In this document: one piece after another, positions 53,363 through 64,000 of the stretch
Position numbering within the stretch: position 1 is the first letter of the stretch
Layout of the letters: each line of letters starts with the position of its first letter
Source of the DNA: Chamaecrista fasciculata
Lineage: Eukaryota > Streptophyta > Magnoliopsida > Fabales > Fabaceae
Assembly: GCA_003254925.1 (NCBI GenBank)
Contig: QANZ01035685.1
Coordinates: 1-64,000, forward strand
DNA: 64,000 bases
Reading direction: 5' to 3'
Made by a program: the position numbers and the translations under genes
The notes under the pieces: model-generated
The model's input: only the letters and a program-made list of their open reading frames with translations
Database searches by the model: none
Told to the model about the DNA's origin: nothing

Positions 53363-55671
53363 TGTGAGAGCTTAAATATATATTTACCTTTGAACTCTCA
53401 ACATGTTTGAGAAATTATTTGTTATATGTGTCACCCATATGTACGTCTGGAATATTTGAATTTGTGATTTGTAACTTGCAAACTGCAAGGCCTCATCTTC
53501 ATCTTAAAAAGCTTTCGAGGTATTATACTGTAGTTTTCTCATTATGTGTCATTTTGTTTCAAAATAATCTATCTGCCAGCCCATATACACTTTTATATTG
53601 AGGCAGAAGTTCTGATATATACAATTATACATACATATAAAAAAAAATTGATTTCATAGCTTCTAATTATTGGTACCTGAATTTTCTAATGTCAATTAAT
53701 TTGGTTTGCCATATCATATATCTTGAGAATAATATCCAAAATCTTACTCTCTTCAGTCACGGGTACCATATACAGCAATAAACTGCAGAATCAATTGTAT
53801 TTTAACCCAAAGTTTAATTAATCACATTATTTAATTATATTCAACACTAGCTAGGCACGGCAGTAATCAAATGATATAGCTGTTTGCGCTCATTATTGTT
53901 TCTAATTGATTTCTGCTGCGCCTAATTTTTTTGCAAAATCACGTTGAGTGGACATGATGATTATATTCATCGTCTCATGATGATCTGTTTTTAAATAAAT
54001 GTTGGGAGTTTCGTTCTCAACTACTCTTGTCAATGGAGTACATTTGTGGTCTATCTTTTATTGTTAAGTACGCTGACAGCTGACACATGGTTATCAGTTA
54101 TTGTGGGATACCCCAGGCAACCAGAAAATTGTCTGGCAATTTTTTTTTATCATGTGAAGCGTAAAAATATGTTGTCACAAGCTAGAACTTCATCGATCAT
54201 ATAATTTTTTTTCTCTTAAGCTTTTATTTATAAACTCATGAAACTTAATTTATTATATTGTACTCTTCTAATATTGCACGCAGCCAGCTGCAAGAGTCCA
54301 TAAATTTAATTCACATGGCCAAGCTAAGCTATACCTAGACACCAACGTAACTAATCGGGTGGCGTTTTAAAGTTTTTAGTACATTATTTATAATTATACC
54401 TAACTATTCCATACGCATTAATTCAACTTGTATATGTATATATATATACTATATTATTCTTCATTAATATCATCAGCGAGAAATTGAAGTAAAAGAGAGA
54501 GGACCAAATTGACGGAAGTTTTGTTTGTTTGTTTTGGTGGTTAGAAAAAAAAAATGAAGGTCATATATATGATTAAGGTCTGAGGATGTCGTCTAAGAGA
54601 GGGTGAGAAGCAAATTCTGTGTATTTGTCATAAAGTTAAACCCTCTCTTCATTTATTTGACTGCTCATTATCTATGTTACACTTTCTTCTGCAGGCAGAA
54701 GTTATAAATATAAATATTTTGAAATTGAATTTAATAGAATAATTCGACTGAGTCTAAGGGTGTGTTTGGATTAGAAGTAGGTAATGAAATGATGATTTTA
54801 TATAATAAAATGGTAATGAGAAAATTATGTAATGAAAATGTAATGAAAATGATGTTTGGATTAGTTTGAGATGTAATGAAAAAAATAGGATGTGAAATTA
54901 TGAAAAAGGGTATGTAATGATTGTGGTTGGTTGAAATAAATATATGGGTTTTTTTTAAATTGTATAGGGGTAGAATTGATAATTGATAATGGAAATAGAT
55001 AAAAATAAAAAAAATAATATTTTGACTTTTTGGTTGTGGTGGTTATGAAATGAAACGGTAATGAAATTGTCTCGGAATTTGTGCTAGATATGAATATNCA
55101 AATTTTGGAAAACTGAGGGACCAATATGGAACGAAAAATAACTGATGGACCAATTTAGAACATTGAGCATAATTGAGGGAGAAAAATAAGACTTTGGCCA
55201 ATTTATTTTATTAAAAATATTTTAAAAAAAACTTAAAAATTCTATAAAAAAAGTATAAAATTGTTAATTTTTTTTAACAAAACATTTAAGTAATAAAAAA
55301 AATTGAGAGATCATTTATTTAATTTTTTCTGATATTTTTTATACTTGGCAAATTTGTTACTCTTCTTGATTAGATTTCCTATTTTCGTCCTTTAGTAGCG
55401 TGGAGGATTAAACTAGAAAGAATCGCTGATTTTTTTAAAAAATTAGAACCTGTTTGATTATGTTTTAACTTTTAACCTATGTGCATCGAAAAATAAGTTT
55501 TAAATTTGATAAATAAATTATACATTTTAGAAGTTAATTAAGAAAATTAGAGGGTTTGTCTTAAATTACAATAATATCTTTTTACTTTCTATTGCTCTGT
55601 TTTATTTTATTTTAATTTTTTTTAGAGGCTCTGTTTTATTTTGTTGTACGGACTCTATGTCTCTAATATCT
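53363..55671. other. Spacer between chalcone synthase copy 2 and the P450
   Basis: Chalcone synthase 3' UTR then AT-rich DNA. From about 54757 (GGGTGTGTTTGGATTAG) to about 55060 it looks like one end of a hAT-type MITE; 55105-55200 has GAGGGACCAATATGG words of another eroded MITE. One N at 55098. No gene. Confidence 0.4.
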
Positions 55672-55905
55672 CAGGTACCTAAAGTGAAAATTTTCAAACC
55701 ACACGGTAATGATGTGAGATTCAGCCTAACCATAGGTATCTAATTTGGCTCGTCGGACCCGATGACTCGGCCTAACTAAAATAAAACTTATCCCATAGTT
55801 TATGGATCAAAATTTGATTTTTCACTGAATCACGTGAGCGTCACGTTAGCATTTTTCGTTAAAATTGACGGAACAAAACCACAAGTACTCTAACGACATT
55901 AATTA
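55672..55905. mobile_element. Fragment related to the 61336 Mutator-like element
   Basis: Contains AAACCACACGGTAATGATGTG, then ATCCCATAGTTTATGGATC and GTCACGTTAGCATTTTTCG, matching pieces of 61336-62808 in rearranged order. Ends are not clear. Confidence 0.45.
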
Positions 55906-57571
55906 GTTAATTAGTACTATAGTAACATATGTTCATAACCTTAACGACATTAGTTATTCATCAATTCAACAAATACAAGAGCATGAACGAGTAGATAACT
56001 TAATTAGTAAATTAGATATACATACACGCATAAACCTAATAATAAATTTAAAATCCATGTGGTTCATAATTACCTTCTTTTTGCTAACTTAACTTTCAAA
56101 CCATGCTTCATCATAATCACAATTGAAATGGTTGGAGAAACAGGATGATCTTTCACTATTTGTACATGATAATTCCACAAAATAGCACTTGCCACCATCT
56201 TCAACATAATGAAGGACATGTTTTTACCCAAACAAATCCTTGGTCCTGTGCCAAAACTCACAAACTTGTGAAATGGCACATAAACAATGCCTCCTGTGTT
56301 AGATATCCATCGCTCTGGCTTGAACTCCAAGCAATCTTTTCCCCATAATTAATTCTTCAAGCCTCCCCATTGAATAGAAAGAGAATACTATCTTAGAATT
56401 GGGATCAACAGTATGGCCACTAGGAAGCACATCAGATTTGATTGCTTGCCTGAATTCAAGAGATATTGGAGGAAATAGCCTTAGAGATTCACATACAGCA
56501 CAATGGAGATATACAAGATTTTTCACCTCCTCCACACCTAAAAAACTTGGGTTTTGTCCTTTGGCTACAATCTTCTCTTTAAGCTCTTCAATAATCTTAG
56601 TTTCCACTGATGGGTGTGTAGCCACATGCCAAAAGAACCAAATGAGAGCTGAAGTTAATGTTTCTCTCCCTGCTATAAAAAGATTTGCAACAATGTCCCT
56701 AAGAAACTTGTCATCATGTACTAATTTTCCCTTTCCTGATTCTTCCTCTCTCATTAAACTTGTGAGCAAATCAGCTTGTGCTAAATTTTCCTCACTTTTA
56801 GAATTTTGTTTCTTTGATGCAATTTGTTGGTATATGAATTCGTCAAAGATTTTGAGTGGTGCTGCTAGCCTCTTCTCTGCTCCAATTTGAAGCCATCTTT
56901 CAAGCTTCCATAAGCCTTTTGGCCTCATGTGTCTGTAGAACACAAGCTCTTCTGACACGGCAAAGGAATTCCCAAATGAAAAATCAGGAAACTCAATGGC
57001 AAGGAATTGTGGATCATGTCCAAATAAAATGGAGCAAAAGTAGTCAAAATTGAAGCGTGTGAATATGTCTTGTAGATCCAATATTCCTGCTTGTTCAATA
57101 ACATCATCAAGAACACGAAGCAAACCACTCTCAATCTTCTTATGAATGACCTGTAAGAAAAGGTTTAGATTGATAAGGTAATATATGTGCATTTAGAACA
57201 TCAAGAAAGAGATCAGGAGTCTCGTTAATTTTTACATATTCTTAGCCTTGCATAGCTTGCTCTCATATATTTGTGCTAAGTACTTAATTAACTTTTCTTT
57301 GCGAGATGGCTAAGTCGAAAGTTAGCTTTATAATTTTGTATGAGCTTACTAAACCCTTTTTCAAATTATTTCATTATTGAGTTTATTTATCCCACTAAAT
57401 TAGAATTGTCAACATATATAGACCAATTTGACTAGCTCACACGGATTGCTCCTAAACAAATTATTGTAAATTGACCCGTTTTGTAAACAAGTCAAGAATT
57501 TTTCAACCCTGCTCACTTTCGAATGGGTCAAACTCGTCAGCTCACTCTTTTTTGCATTAACTTTAAAATTT

Positions 57572-57995
57572 TGGATAAATTACACTATGATACTAGCTCT
57601 GTATTATGGACCGATTTCACTTTAGTATCCTGCCCTTTCAAAAGTGACACTTTGGTACCCTATTTTTTTCACCGTTAACATTTTGGTACATTGTTCTTGC
57701 AAAAGTGATATTTTAATACCCTGTTCTTTGCACCGTTAACACTTTGGTACTTTTTTCTATGAACAGTTTTCACTCTGGTACCCTGTTCTTTCACGATTTG
57801 TTATCTTATTCTATCTTTTTTAAGGTAGCAAAGTGCTAACGGTGCAAAAAACAAGGTACCAAAATGTCACTTTTGAAAACAGGGTACCAAGATTTTAAAT
57901 GTGCAAAGAACATGGTATCAAAGTGTCACTTTTGAAAGAACATAGTACCAAAATGAAATCCGTCCATAGAACAGGGTACCAAAGTGTAATTTACC
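57572..57995. mobile_element. Mutator-like MITE in the P450 intron, 424 bp
   Basis: GGATAAATTACACTATGATAC on the left mirrors GTACCAAAGTGTAATTTACC on the right. Exact 9-bp flanks TTAAAATTT (57563-57571 and 57996-58004). A relative lies at 63007-63425. Confidence 0.8.
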
Positions 57996-58134
57996 TTAAA
58001 ATTTATTATACTTTATAATTATATTTTTAAATATGAATACTTTTTACAACTTAAATAATAAAATATCTTTATAAAATCATACAAATGACAAAGTTAAAAG
58101 ATATAAATTTTAAATAAAGATATAATCCAAAAGA

Positions 58135-58262
58135 CAAAAGTACTAATTTCGTCCCCAAACTTTACACCAACTGTCGATTCGTCCCCAATCTTTTTTTGAG
58201 AGTTGATTGAGGACGAAATTGACAGTTGTTGTAAAATTTGAGGACAAAATTAATACTTTTTC
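58135..58262. mobile_element. Short relative of the 46838 MITE, next to P450 exon 1
   Basis: CAAAAGTACTAATTTCGTCC on the left mirrors GACAAAATTAATACTTTTTC on the right; only one repeat unit per arm remains. It ends 18 bp from the splice donor of P450 exon 1. Confidence 0.65.
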
Positions 58263-59307
58263 CTATAAAAAAAATCCAACCTTCTCACAAAGCTTCTCGA
58301 AGTTGCTGTTCTTCAGCAACGAATGAAGGAGCGTTCTGCTATACTTCCATGTGTCAAAATCAGCAGCAATAATGCCATCTCCCAAAATATCAAAATTGTC
58401 ACGAAATTCTGGCCCTCTCACATAGTTATCAGAATTCTTGCTCAACATGTGTTGTACGTTCATGGGGTCGCAGGTTGTCATGTAGTTCAATTTTGTGAAC
58501 CATGGTCCGATCCTCTGAAATTGACAGTGAAAGCTTGTTGTTTGAGAGCTTGAGTGAGGAACTCATGGATGTGCCACATATGATAGAGCAATTGGGGTGC
58601 CATTCCCAAGAAAGGCCAATCAATGAACACAGGATTTTTGCAATGTCGTCTCCAACATTGGAAAAGAAAAAGGAACACAAGTAATGCAATTACTTGTGCG
58701 TAAGAAAGCATGGTGGCCATTGTGAAAATTGAAGGTAACAAATAAAGATATTTGGTGCTTTATTTTGGATTTTGATTGTTGTTTTCAAAGAAATGCATGG
58801 ATATGTATGTGTGTGAGTGAATATATTGTATAAATATATATGTATATATACATTATTTGGATTTTCTTGTATTAGAGTTAGGTGAGGTATACCTATCTTC
58901 TAATTAACACAATTTTCTACATTAAAGTTTTCCGTATTTTATATGATATGATTAATAATTATGATAAAGAAAGAAGTTAAAATGTAATTTTCTAGCTGTA
59001 TGATAAATATCAATAATAAAGAATGAAGTTGAAATGTAATATTATGAACATGTAGGACTCCAAGAGTTTTGTTCTTTTGTAAAACCCAGTAATAGTAATT
59101 TGCTATTAATGAAGCATGATTTATGGTAGTAACGTTTAAAGTAGGGCAAGGTAGTATTAATTATTTGGTTTGGTTAAATTTGGAAGTTCACTGAAATTGG
59201 AATCAGTCTAATAATTAGATTTAGATGATAAAGAAAGGTACTAAATTTTCTTTTTTGATATTTTTCACAAGTATCTTTCACATGTGACAATCATATTTAA
59301 AAAATTA

Positions 59308-60374
59308 GGGTAAAATACAGGAAAGGTACCTGTGGTTTGGCCTAATCTCACTTTTATGACGTGTGGTTTCAAAAGTTGCACATTAGGTACCTGTGTGTTT
59401 CGCCGTTAAATAGAAGCAGTAATTGTGTAATTTTCTGTTAAATTTTTGACGGAAAAAGTAGTACTTGTGGTTTTAAAAGTTACACATTAGGTACCTGTGG
59501 TTTTGCTAAAGCTTGAACTATATATTAGCTTCATATTTTGAACATTAAACGATGAAACCCAACACTCTCTTCATCTTCATCATCATCTTCTTCCCATAAA
59601 CTCAACAAACCCTCATTTCTCATACGAATTTCAAATTCCACTCATCAAATTAAATCAGAAATCACACACACACATAGATATACATTAATCAGAAATCACC
59701 CGAATTATCATCTCCAAATTTCTCGGCGGATTTTGAAGCAATTTCAAAGATTTAGGGTTTCTAATTTGATTTGATGAAATTAGGGTTGTTGAAATTGCAG
59801 ATCGAAGAGGGTTTCTGTAATACCCCAAGGTACCATGTTAGACATTAGACTTAGCATTTGACTTAAAAGTAAATTGTGTAGTTAATCTAGAAGTCCTTAT
59901 GAGCTTGTAGTTAAATTTTAAGAGCAACCTGACAAAAAAATTTTATCCGTGTTTCATTTTAATTTTATTATAAGACACTTTTAAGTAAGAAATAATAAAT
60001 TATAGATATAATATTTTTGAAAGGAAAATATATATTTGGAACCTACTATTTTCAATGAATCCAACAATATAATTTTTTTCAAAAATCTCTATTTCTAGAA
60101 CTTTTGAGTTTTAGGGACTGTTTTGAAAGAATTTAAATATTTTTGGGCAATACTATGGATCTAGCCTCTTTCTCCTTGCATCAGAATTACTTTTTTGCCC
60201 CCCCCCCAAATTTGGCCAAAATAGCAAAACAACCCTTTCTTTAACGGAAAATTACACAAGTACTGCTTCTGTTTAACGGCGAAACACACAGGTACCTTAT
60301 GTGCAACTTTTGAAACCACACGTCATAAAAGTGAGATTAGGCCAAACCACGGGTACCTTTCCTGTATTTTACCC
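59308..60374. mobile_element. Mutator-like element, 1067 bp
   Basis: Ends GGGTAAAATACAGGAAAGG and CCTTTCCTGTATTTTACCC, with inverted ends of about 140 bp. Exact 9-bp flanks AAAAAATTA (59299-59307 and 60375-60383). No transposase; the interior has gene-like GATTTAGGGTTTC phrases. Its right flank is also the left target duplication of the LINE 60390-60950. Confidence 0.88.
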
Positions 60375-60389
60375 AAAAAATTATCAACA

Positions 60390-60950
60390 ACAACAACCAA
60401 AACCTTATCCTACCAGGTGGGATTGGCTATATGGATCAAGTGAAACCAACATGTTATATCCTTACACATGTCAACCATAAGGTTATTGATAACTAAATCT
60501 TTCCGGATAGTTTCTTGATAGTTTTCTTTGATTTTCCCCTTCCTCGGGTTATAAGATTATCTACCATTTGATCAACTCTGCGTACCAGAACCTCTAAAGG
60601 TCTTCTTTGCAAATGCCCAAACCACCTAAGGCGTGTTTCGACCAATTTCTCAATGATAGACACCACACCAACCTCCTCTCTGATGACCTCATTCCTGATC
60701 TTATCCTTATTATTATGACCACACATCCAACGAAGCATTCTCATCTCAGTCACGTTAAATTTTTGCTCATGTTTCCCTTTTATCGCCTAACATTTAGTAC
60801 CATACAATAGAACGAGTCTTATTGCCGTGCGGTAAAATTTTCCTTTTAGTTTAAGTGACACTTTTTTATCACAGATAAACCCTGAGGCCTTTCTCCACTT
60901 CATCCACCCTGCCTGAATCCTGTGATTAACATTCTCTTCTATTTCCCACT
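60390..60950 (-). mobile_element. 5'-truncated RTE-type LINE
   Basis: Minus strand codes for the C-terminal end of a plant RTE reverse transcriptase: EMRMLRWMCGH, KDKIRNEVIREEVGV and RLRWFGHLQRRP are family signatures (60493-60753), with an eroded LYGTKC block upstream. The 3' end is a (TTG)n-type tail (plus-strand CAACAACAAC at 60385). Exact 15-bp duplications AAAAAATTATCAACA flank it (60375-60389 and 60951-60965). The frame ends early, so it is inactive. Confidence 0.88.
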
Positions 60951-61335
60951 AAAAAATTATCAACATTAAATATAAATATTTCTCCTAATAAAAATTGGAA
61001 TAGGGATTCATCACATTATTTATGTGACTCGTTCGAACCAATTTAAACAACCAGGATCAATTTATACTAATTGAATTACATATAAATGTTCAGTTTTTCT
61101 TCACAAGATCGATTCTTTTAAAAATTACAGTTCACTCATTCAACCCAATCTCAACCCAACGCATAAGTAAAGCACAGTCACAGTTCAAGCTTCAAAATTT
61201 GAGGTTGATCATTTAAAAATTATGAATCCAAGAGTGATTAGAACGGCACTATGAATGGTTGACGTTAATTTGTCAAAAATAAGATAAGAAGACATAAGTT
61301 GTGAGAATTTTTTTTTAAATCGAATATTAAAATTT

Positions 61336-62808
61336 GGGTAAAATACAAAAAACGTACCTGTGATTTGGCCCGATTTCACATCACTGCTGTGTGGTTTAAA
61401 ACGTCTCACTTTGGGTACATGTGTATTTTGACGTTACCCACGTTAAGTACTTGAACTTTTTTTCCGTTAGAATTTAGACGAAATATGTCTATGACTCAGT
61501 GAAAAATCAAATTTTGGTCCACGAACTATGGGATAAGTTTCATTTTAGTCCTAAAATTATTTTTTATTTCATTTTGGTCCTGAAACTTTCATCCTCCTTC
61601 ATCTCCATTTCCATCTCTCTCTTCTTCTTCTTCACTCTTCGGACCCCGCCGCTGTCAGGTTCATCATCATCATCATCATAATCATCTCTTCGGACCACCG
61701 TCGCCGCCGCCGCCAGGTTCATCATCATCTTCGAGCCACCGCCACCGTCGCCGGGTATCATGCTTTGAATTTCTGGAAACGGTGAACTCCTCACACGCAT
61801 ATTATATGTTGATGTTTTCTTCGATTTTTCGTCAAAATCTGGAAGCGAATCATAAAATTGATTTTGAAAACTTCAAAATCGTCACATTCCGATTCTTTTG
61901 GTCATTTTTTCGCCGCCTATAAATCGTGTTTTTCGCCAGATTGAAAATTTCGACGTTCTTGAGTTCTTGAATTTCTTGATTTCGATCCATCACTTTTAGG
62001 ACGCGATTTTGGAATCTGAGATGACAGATCTCTTCGTCTGCATGAGATGATTCCAACCGGTTCTTGATCGGCCGGAAACAATGCCGGAAACGGTGTTTCC
62101 CGGTGTCGGTTTTTGGATGGGTCGGGTCTTGTGACCCGACTCAAGGTTGAAGATGACATTTTTTCTGGCTCATTTTTCTTTTTTGGTCCTCCCTAGTTTG
62201 CTCAGTTTGCAATTTGGTCCTTCCTCTTTGGTCTATTTTCGTTTTGGTCCCAACAACTATTAAAAAAATAAATAAATAAATCTTTGTGCTAGCCTAGTCA
62301 TTTTGATGATTTGGGATTAAAATGAATGAAAATAATGAAAAAGAGGGGGAAGTTGAGAATAATGAGATAAGAATGCGCTAGGGATAAAATTACATTTTGG
62401 AGATAAATTTATGGTTGAACTAAGAATAACGGTTAAAATTGCGATAAAATCACATTTTCGAGATCAAAACAAAAAAAATGTGAAAGTTTGAGGACAAAAA
62501 TGAAATAAAAAATTGCTTTTATGGCCAAAATGAAACTTATTCCATAGTTTGAAAACCAAAAATGAGATTTTAACCTTTGAGTGGAAATTAACGACTAAGA
62601 TGCAAAAGAAATCAACGGTTAAGATGCAATAGAAATCAACGGCTAAGATACATTGAAAATCGATGGCTAAGATTGCGTCACGTCAGCATTTTCTATTAAA
62701 ATTAATGGAACAACACATATCTCATATACCCAAAATGAGACGTTTTAAACCACACAACAGTGATGTAAAATCGGACCAAACCTCAGATACGTTTTTTGTA
62801 TTTTACCC
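61336..62808. mobile_element. Mutator-like element, 1473 bp, GC-rich interior
   Basis: Begins GGGTAAAATACAAAAAACG and ends CGTTTTTTGTATTTTACCC. Exact 9-bp flanks TTAAAATTT (61327-61335 and 62809-62817). The interior (about 61590-62160) is much richer in GC than its surroundings, with trinucleotide runs (CATCATCAT, CCGCCGCCG) and short open frames on the minus strand, one with an Asp-rich stretch. I see no known domain. It could be captured host DNA. Confidence 0.88.
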
Positions 62809-63006
62809 TTAAAATTTTACACCAATAATTCAGACATTTGAATATGTCAATTTTGGATAGGCAATTCAAACATAATTCAAATTTGAACAAATTCACACAC
62901 CGGAAGATATTAGACTTTGGACAAGAAGTCCACACAACAAAAGATGTAAAAAGTATCCTAAACACTAGAAAATGTAAAATTTGGAGTTAAAGATATAAAA
63001 ATTCAA

Positions 63007-63425
63007 GGTAAATTACACTTTGTTACCCTTAGGTATGGATCGATTTTGGTACTCTGTTTTTTTAAAAGTGATATTTTAATACCCTGTTCTATTCGCCGTT
63101 AGCACTTTGGTGCCAAAAACTTTTTTTCTATTACCTCTAGATGGAAAAAAGCATGTGTTGGTCATGTGTATGGTCAAAAACCAAAATTCACCATTATAAA
63201 CTCAGATTTTACGATTCTGCCACTAAAAACACGATTCAATATATACTTCAAGGCAGGAAATTTCGTGTTTTATTAGTCTAAATCGTGAAATTTGAGTTTA
63301 AGAGAGTGAGTTTCATAGTTTTTATCATGCACGTGCTTTTTTTGTCTAAAGGTAACAGAAAAAGAGTTTTAAATACTAAAATGCTAACAGTGAATAAAAT
63401 ATGGTACTAAAATGTCATTTTATTT
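63007..63425. mobile_element. Decayed relative of the 57572 MITE
   Basis: GGTAAATTACACTTTGTTACCC at the left is followed by AGTGATATTTTAATACCC and CGCCGTTAGCACTTTGG, as in 57572-57995. The right end (GTACTAAAATGTCATTTT) is incomplete. Confidence 0.6.
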
Positions 63426-63838
63426 ATGCATAAGAAAAATAAATTTTTGAAATATAATACATTAGTAATATAAGATTTCTCAAAAAAAGTGTAAAGTAAT
63501 AGAAAATGCATTTCTTTTTAAGGATCGATATCTACCTACTTTTATGTGATAGTTTCTAAAGATTTAATTAGGTGTGTATCTAATTAATATAACTATAATA
63601 TTGTGTATTTCTAAAGATTCAATTGCTTACTTAATTTTCTTTTTTGGACTAACACATTAATTGGATTGACTCATTCAGAAATCAAAGTTCAAATAGAAAG
63701 TTTTGGATGGTTTGATTTTTTAGCAATCCAACAGTTGGACCGGATCGGATGATTCTTAATTGGTTATCTCATGTCTAATTGGGTTCAATTCTCATAATGA
63801 TTTTTGGAGTCAAACCAAACTACTTTTTTCTTCAACTA
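63426..63838. other. Spacer, no gene seen
   Basis: AT-rich DNA without coding signal or recognised repeat, apart from a short GGACCGGATCGGATG phrase near 63736. Confidence 0.4.
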
Positions 63839-63963
63839 GCAACGTTAGGGAGTCCAGAAATGTCGGCAGGAGCCTTGAGAAGAGTTCTCTTTTATGTTTA
63901 TCAGCTTGGTCACCTTAGAAATGGCTCAGTCGGAAGTAGGGTCCAGCGGCTGGAAGAGCACCG
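63839..63963 (+). pseudogene. Decayed fragment of 25S ribosomal RNA gene
   Basis: From GCAACGTTAGGGAGTCC to AGGGTCCAGCGGCTGGAAG and GAGCACCGC the sequence follows plant 25S rRNA. Differences are mostly G to A and C to T, as expected after methylated cytosines decay. It is an isolated piece far from any intact rDNA unit seen here. Confidence 0.8.
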
Positions 63964-64000
63964 CCAGGGCGAGGCCGTGCGATCCGTCGAGTTATCATGA
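63964..64000 (-). pseudogene. 18S ribosomal RNA gene fragment, antisense, open at the window end
   Basis: On the minus strand it reads TCATGATAACTCGACGGATC then GCACGGCC, a very conserved part of 18S rRNA. It directly joins the 25S piece in opposite orientation, so the two do not come from one intact rDNA unit. It continues beyond the window. Confidence 0.75.

Larger units (their letters stand above)
56070..58720 (-). pseudogene. CYP96-like cytochrome P450, two frame breaks (2 exons)
   Basis: Exon 1 is 58720-58281, exon 2 is 57150-56070. The N-terminal anchor follows MATMLSYAQ. P450 landmarks are all present: I-helix AGRETLTS, ESLRLFPP (ExxR), FKPERW and heme loop FGTGPRICLG with the Cys ligand. 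Homology is closest to CYP96A, the fatty-acid/alkane hydroxylases of cuticular wax. Exon 1 changes frame near 58510 (net two extra bases between FRG and PWFTKLNYM), and exon 2 near 56348 (one extra base before WGKDCLEF). As assembled no full protein is made. The rest is well conserved, so the breaks are either recent or assembly errors; the draft has single Ns nearby. Two MITEs fill much of the 1130-bp intron. Confidence 0.85.

Noticed and set aside
61564-62159. Asp-rich and Arg/Ser-rich minus-strand frames
   Set aside because: They lie wholly within the Mutator-like element 61336-62808 and owe their content to trinucleotide runs. No start context or domain.

Overview
The window is nuclear DNA of a flowering plant. 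All protein genes are split by short GT-AG introns, and every one has a clear plant family: plant-type purple acid phosphatase, potassium-channel beta subunit, DUF761 protein, PB1-Raf-like kinase, peroxisomal thiolase with a PTS2 signal, RING-H2 ligase, chalcone synthases and a CYP96-like P450. The protein sequences look like a core eudicot, most likely a rosid. I cannot name the species. The sequence is a draft: there is one 742-base gap (13335-14076) and single Ns at 39680, 50553 and 55098.

Layout. The left half is gene-rich: PAP23-like phosphatase (1887-5530, +), KAB1-like aldo/keto reductase (8883-11796, +), small DUF761 gene (15403-15777, +), Raf-like kinase with a PB1 domain (17709-22910, +), 3-ketoacyl-CoA thiolase (25136-29014, +) and a 734-residue RING-H2 ligase (31290-37425, -). 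The right half is transposon-rich. It holds two nearly identical chalcone synthase genes pointing away from each other (41709-43438, - and 52103-53362, +), a deleted third chalcone synthase remnant between them (about 47655-47800), and a CYP96-like P450 with two reading-frame breaks (56070-58720, -).

Mobile DNA fills most gaps. The commonest class is Mutator-like: non-autonomous elements with long inverted ends and 9-bp target duplications. Seven such duplications are exact (357-703, 30148-30614, 46838-47365, 48448-49794, 57572-57995, 59308-60374, 61336-62808). There are also three tandem Helitron copies, two tRNA-derived SINEs in introns, a 5'-truncated RTE-type LINE with a 15-bp target duplication, hAT-like ends and one broken Ty1/copia fragment.

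The window closes with a chimeric ribosomal DNA scrap: a decayed 25S piece joined to an antisense 18S piece. The genes do not form one pathway. The only functional cluster is the chalcone synthase group, whose two intact promoters keep the same G-box plus MYB-site module in front of a TATA box. I found no wholly new system. The most informative items are the chalcone synthase inverted pair, the nested transposon history and the rDNA chimera.
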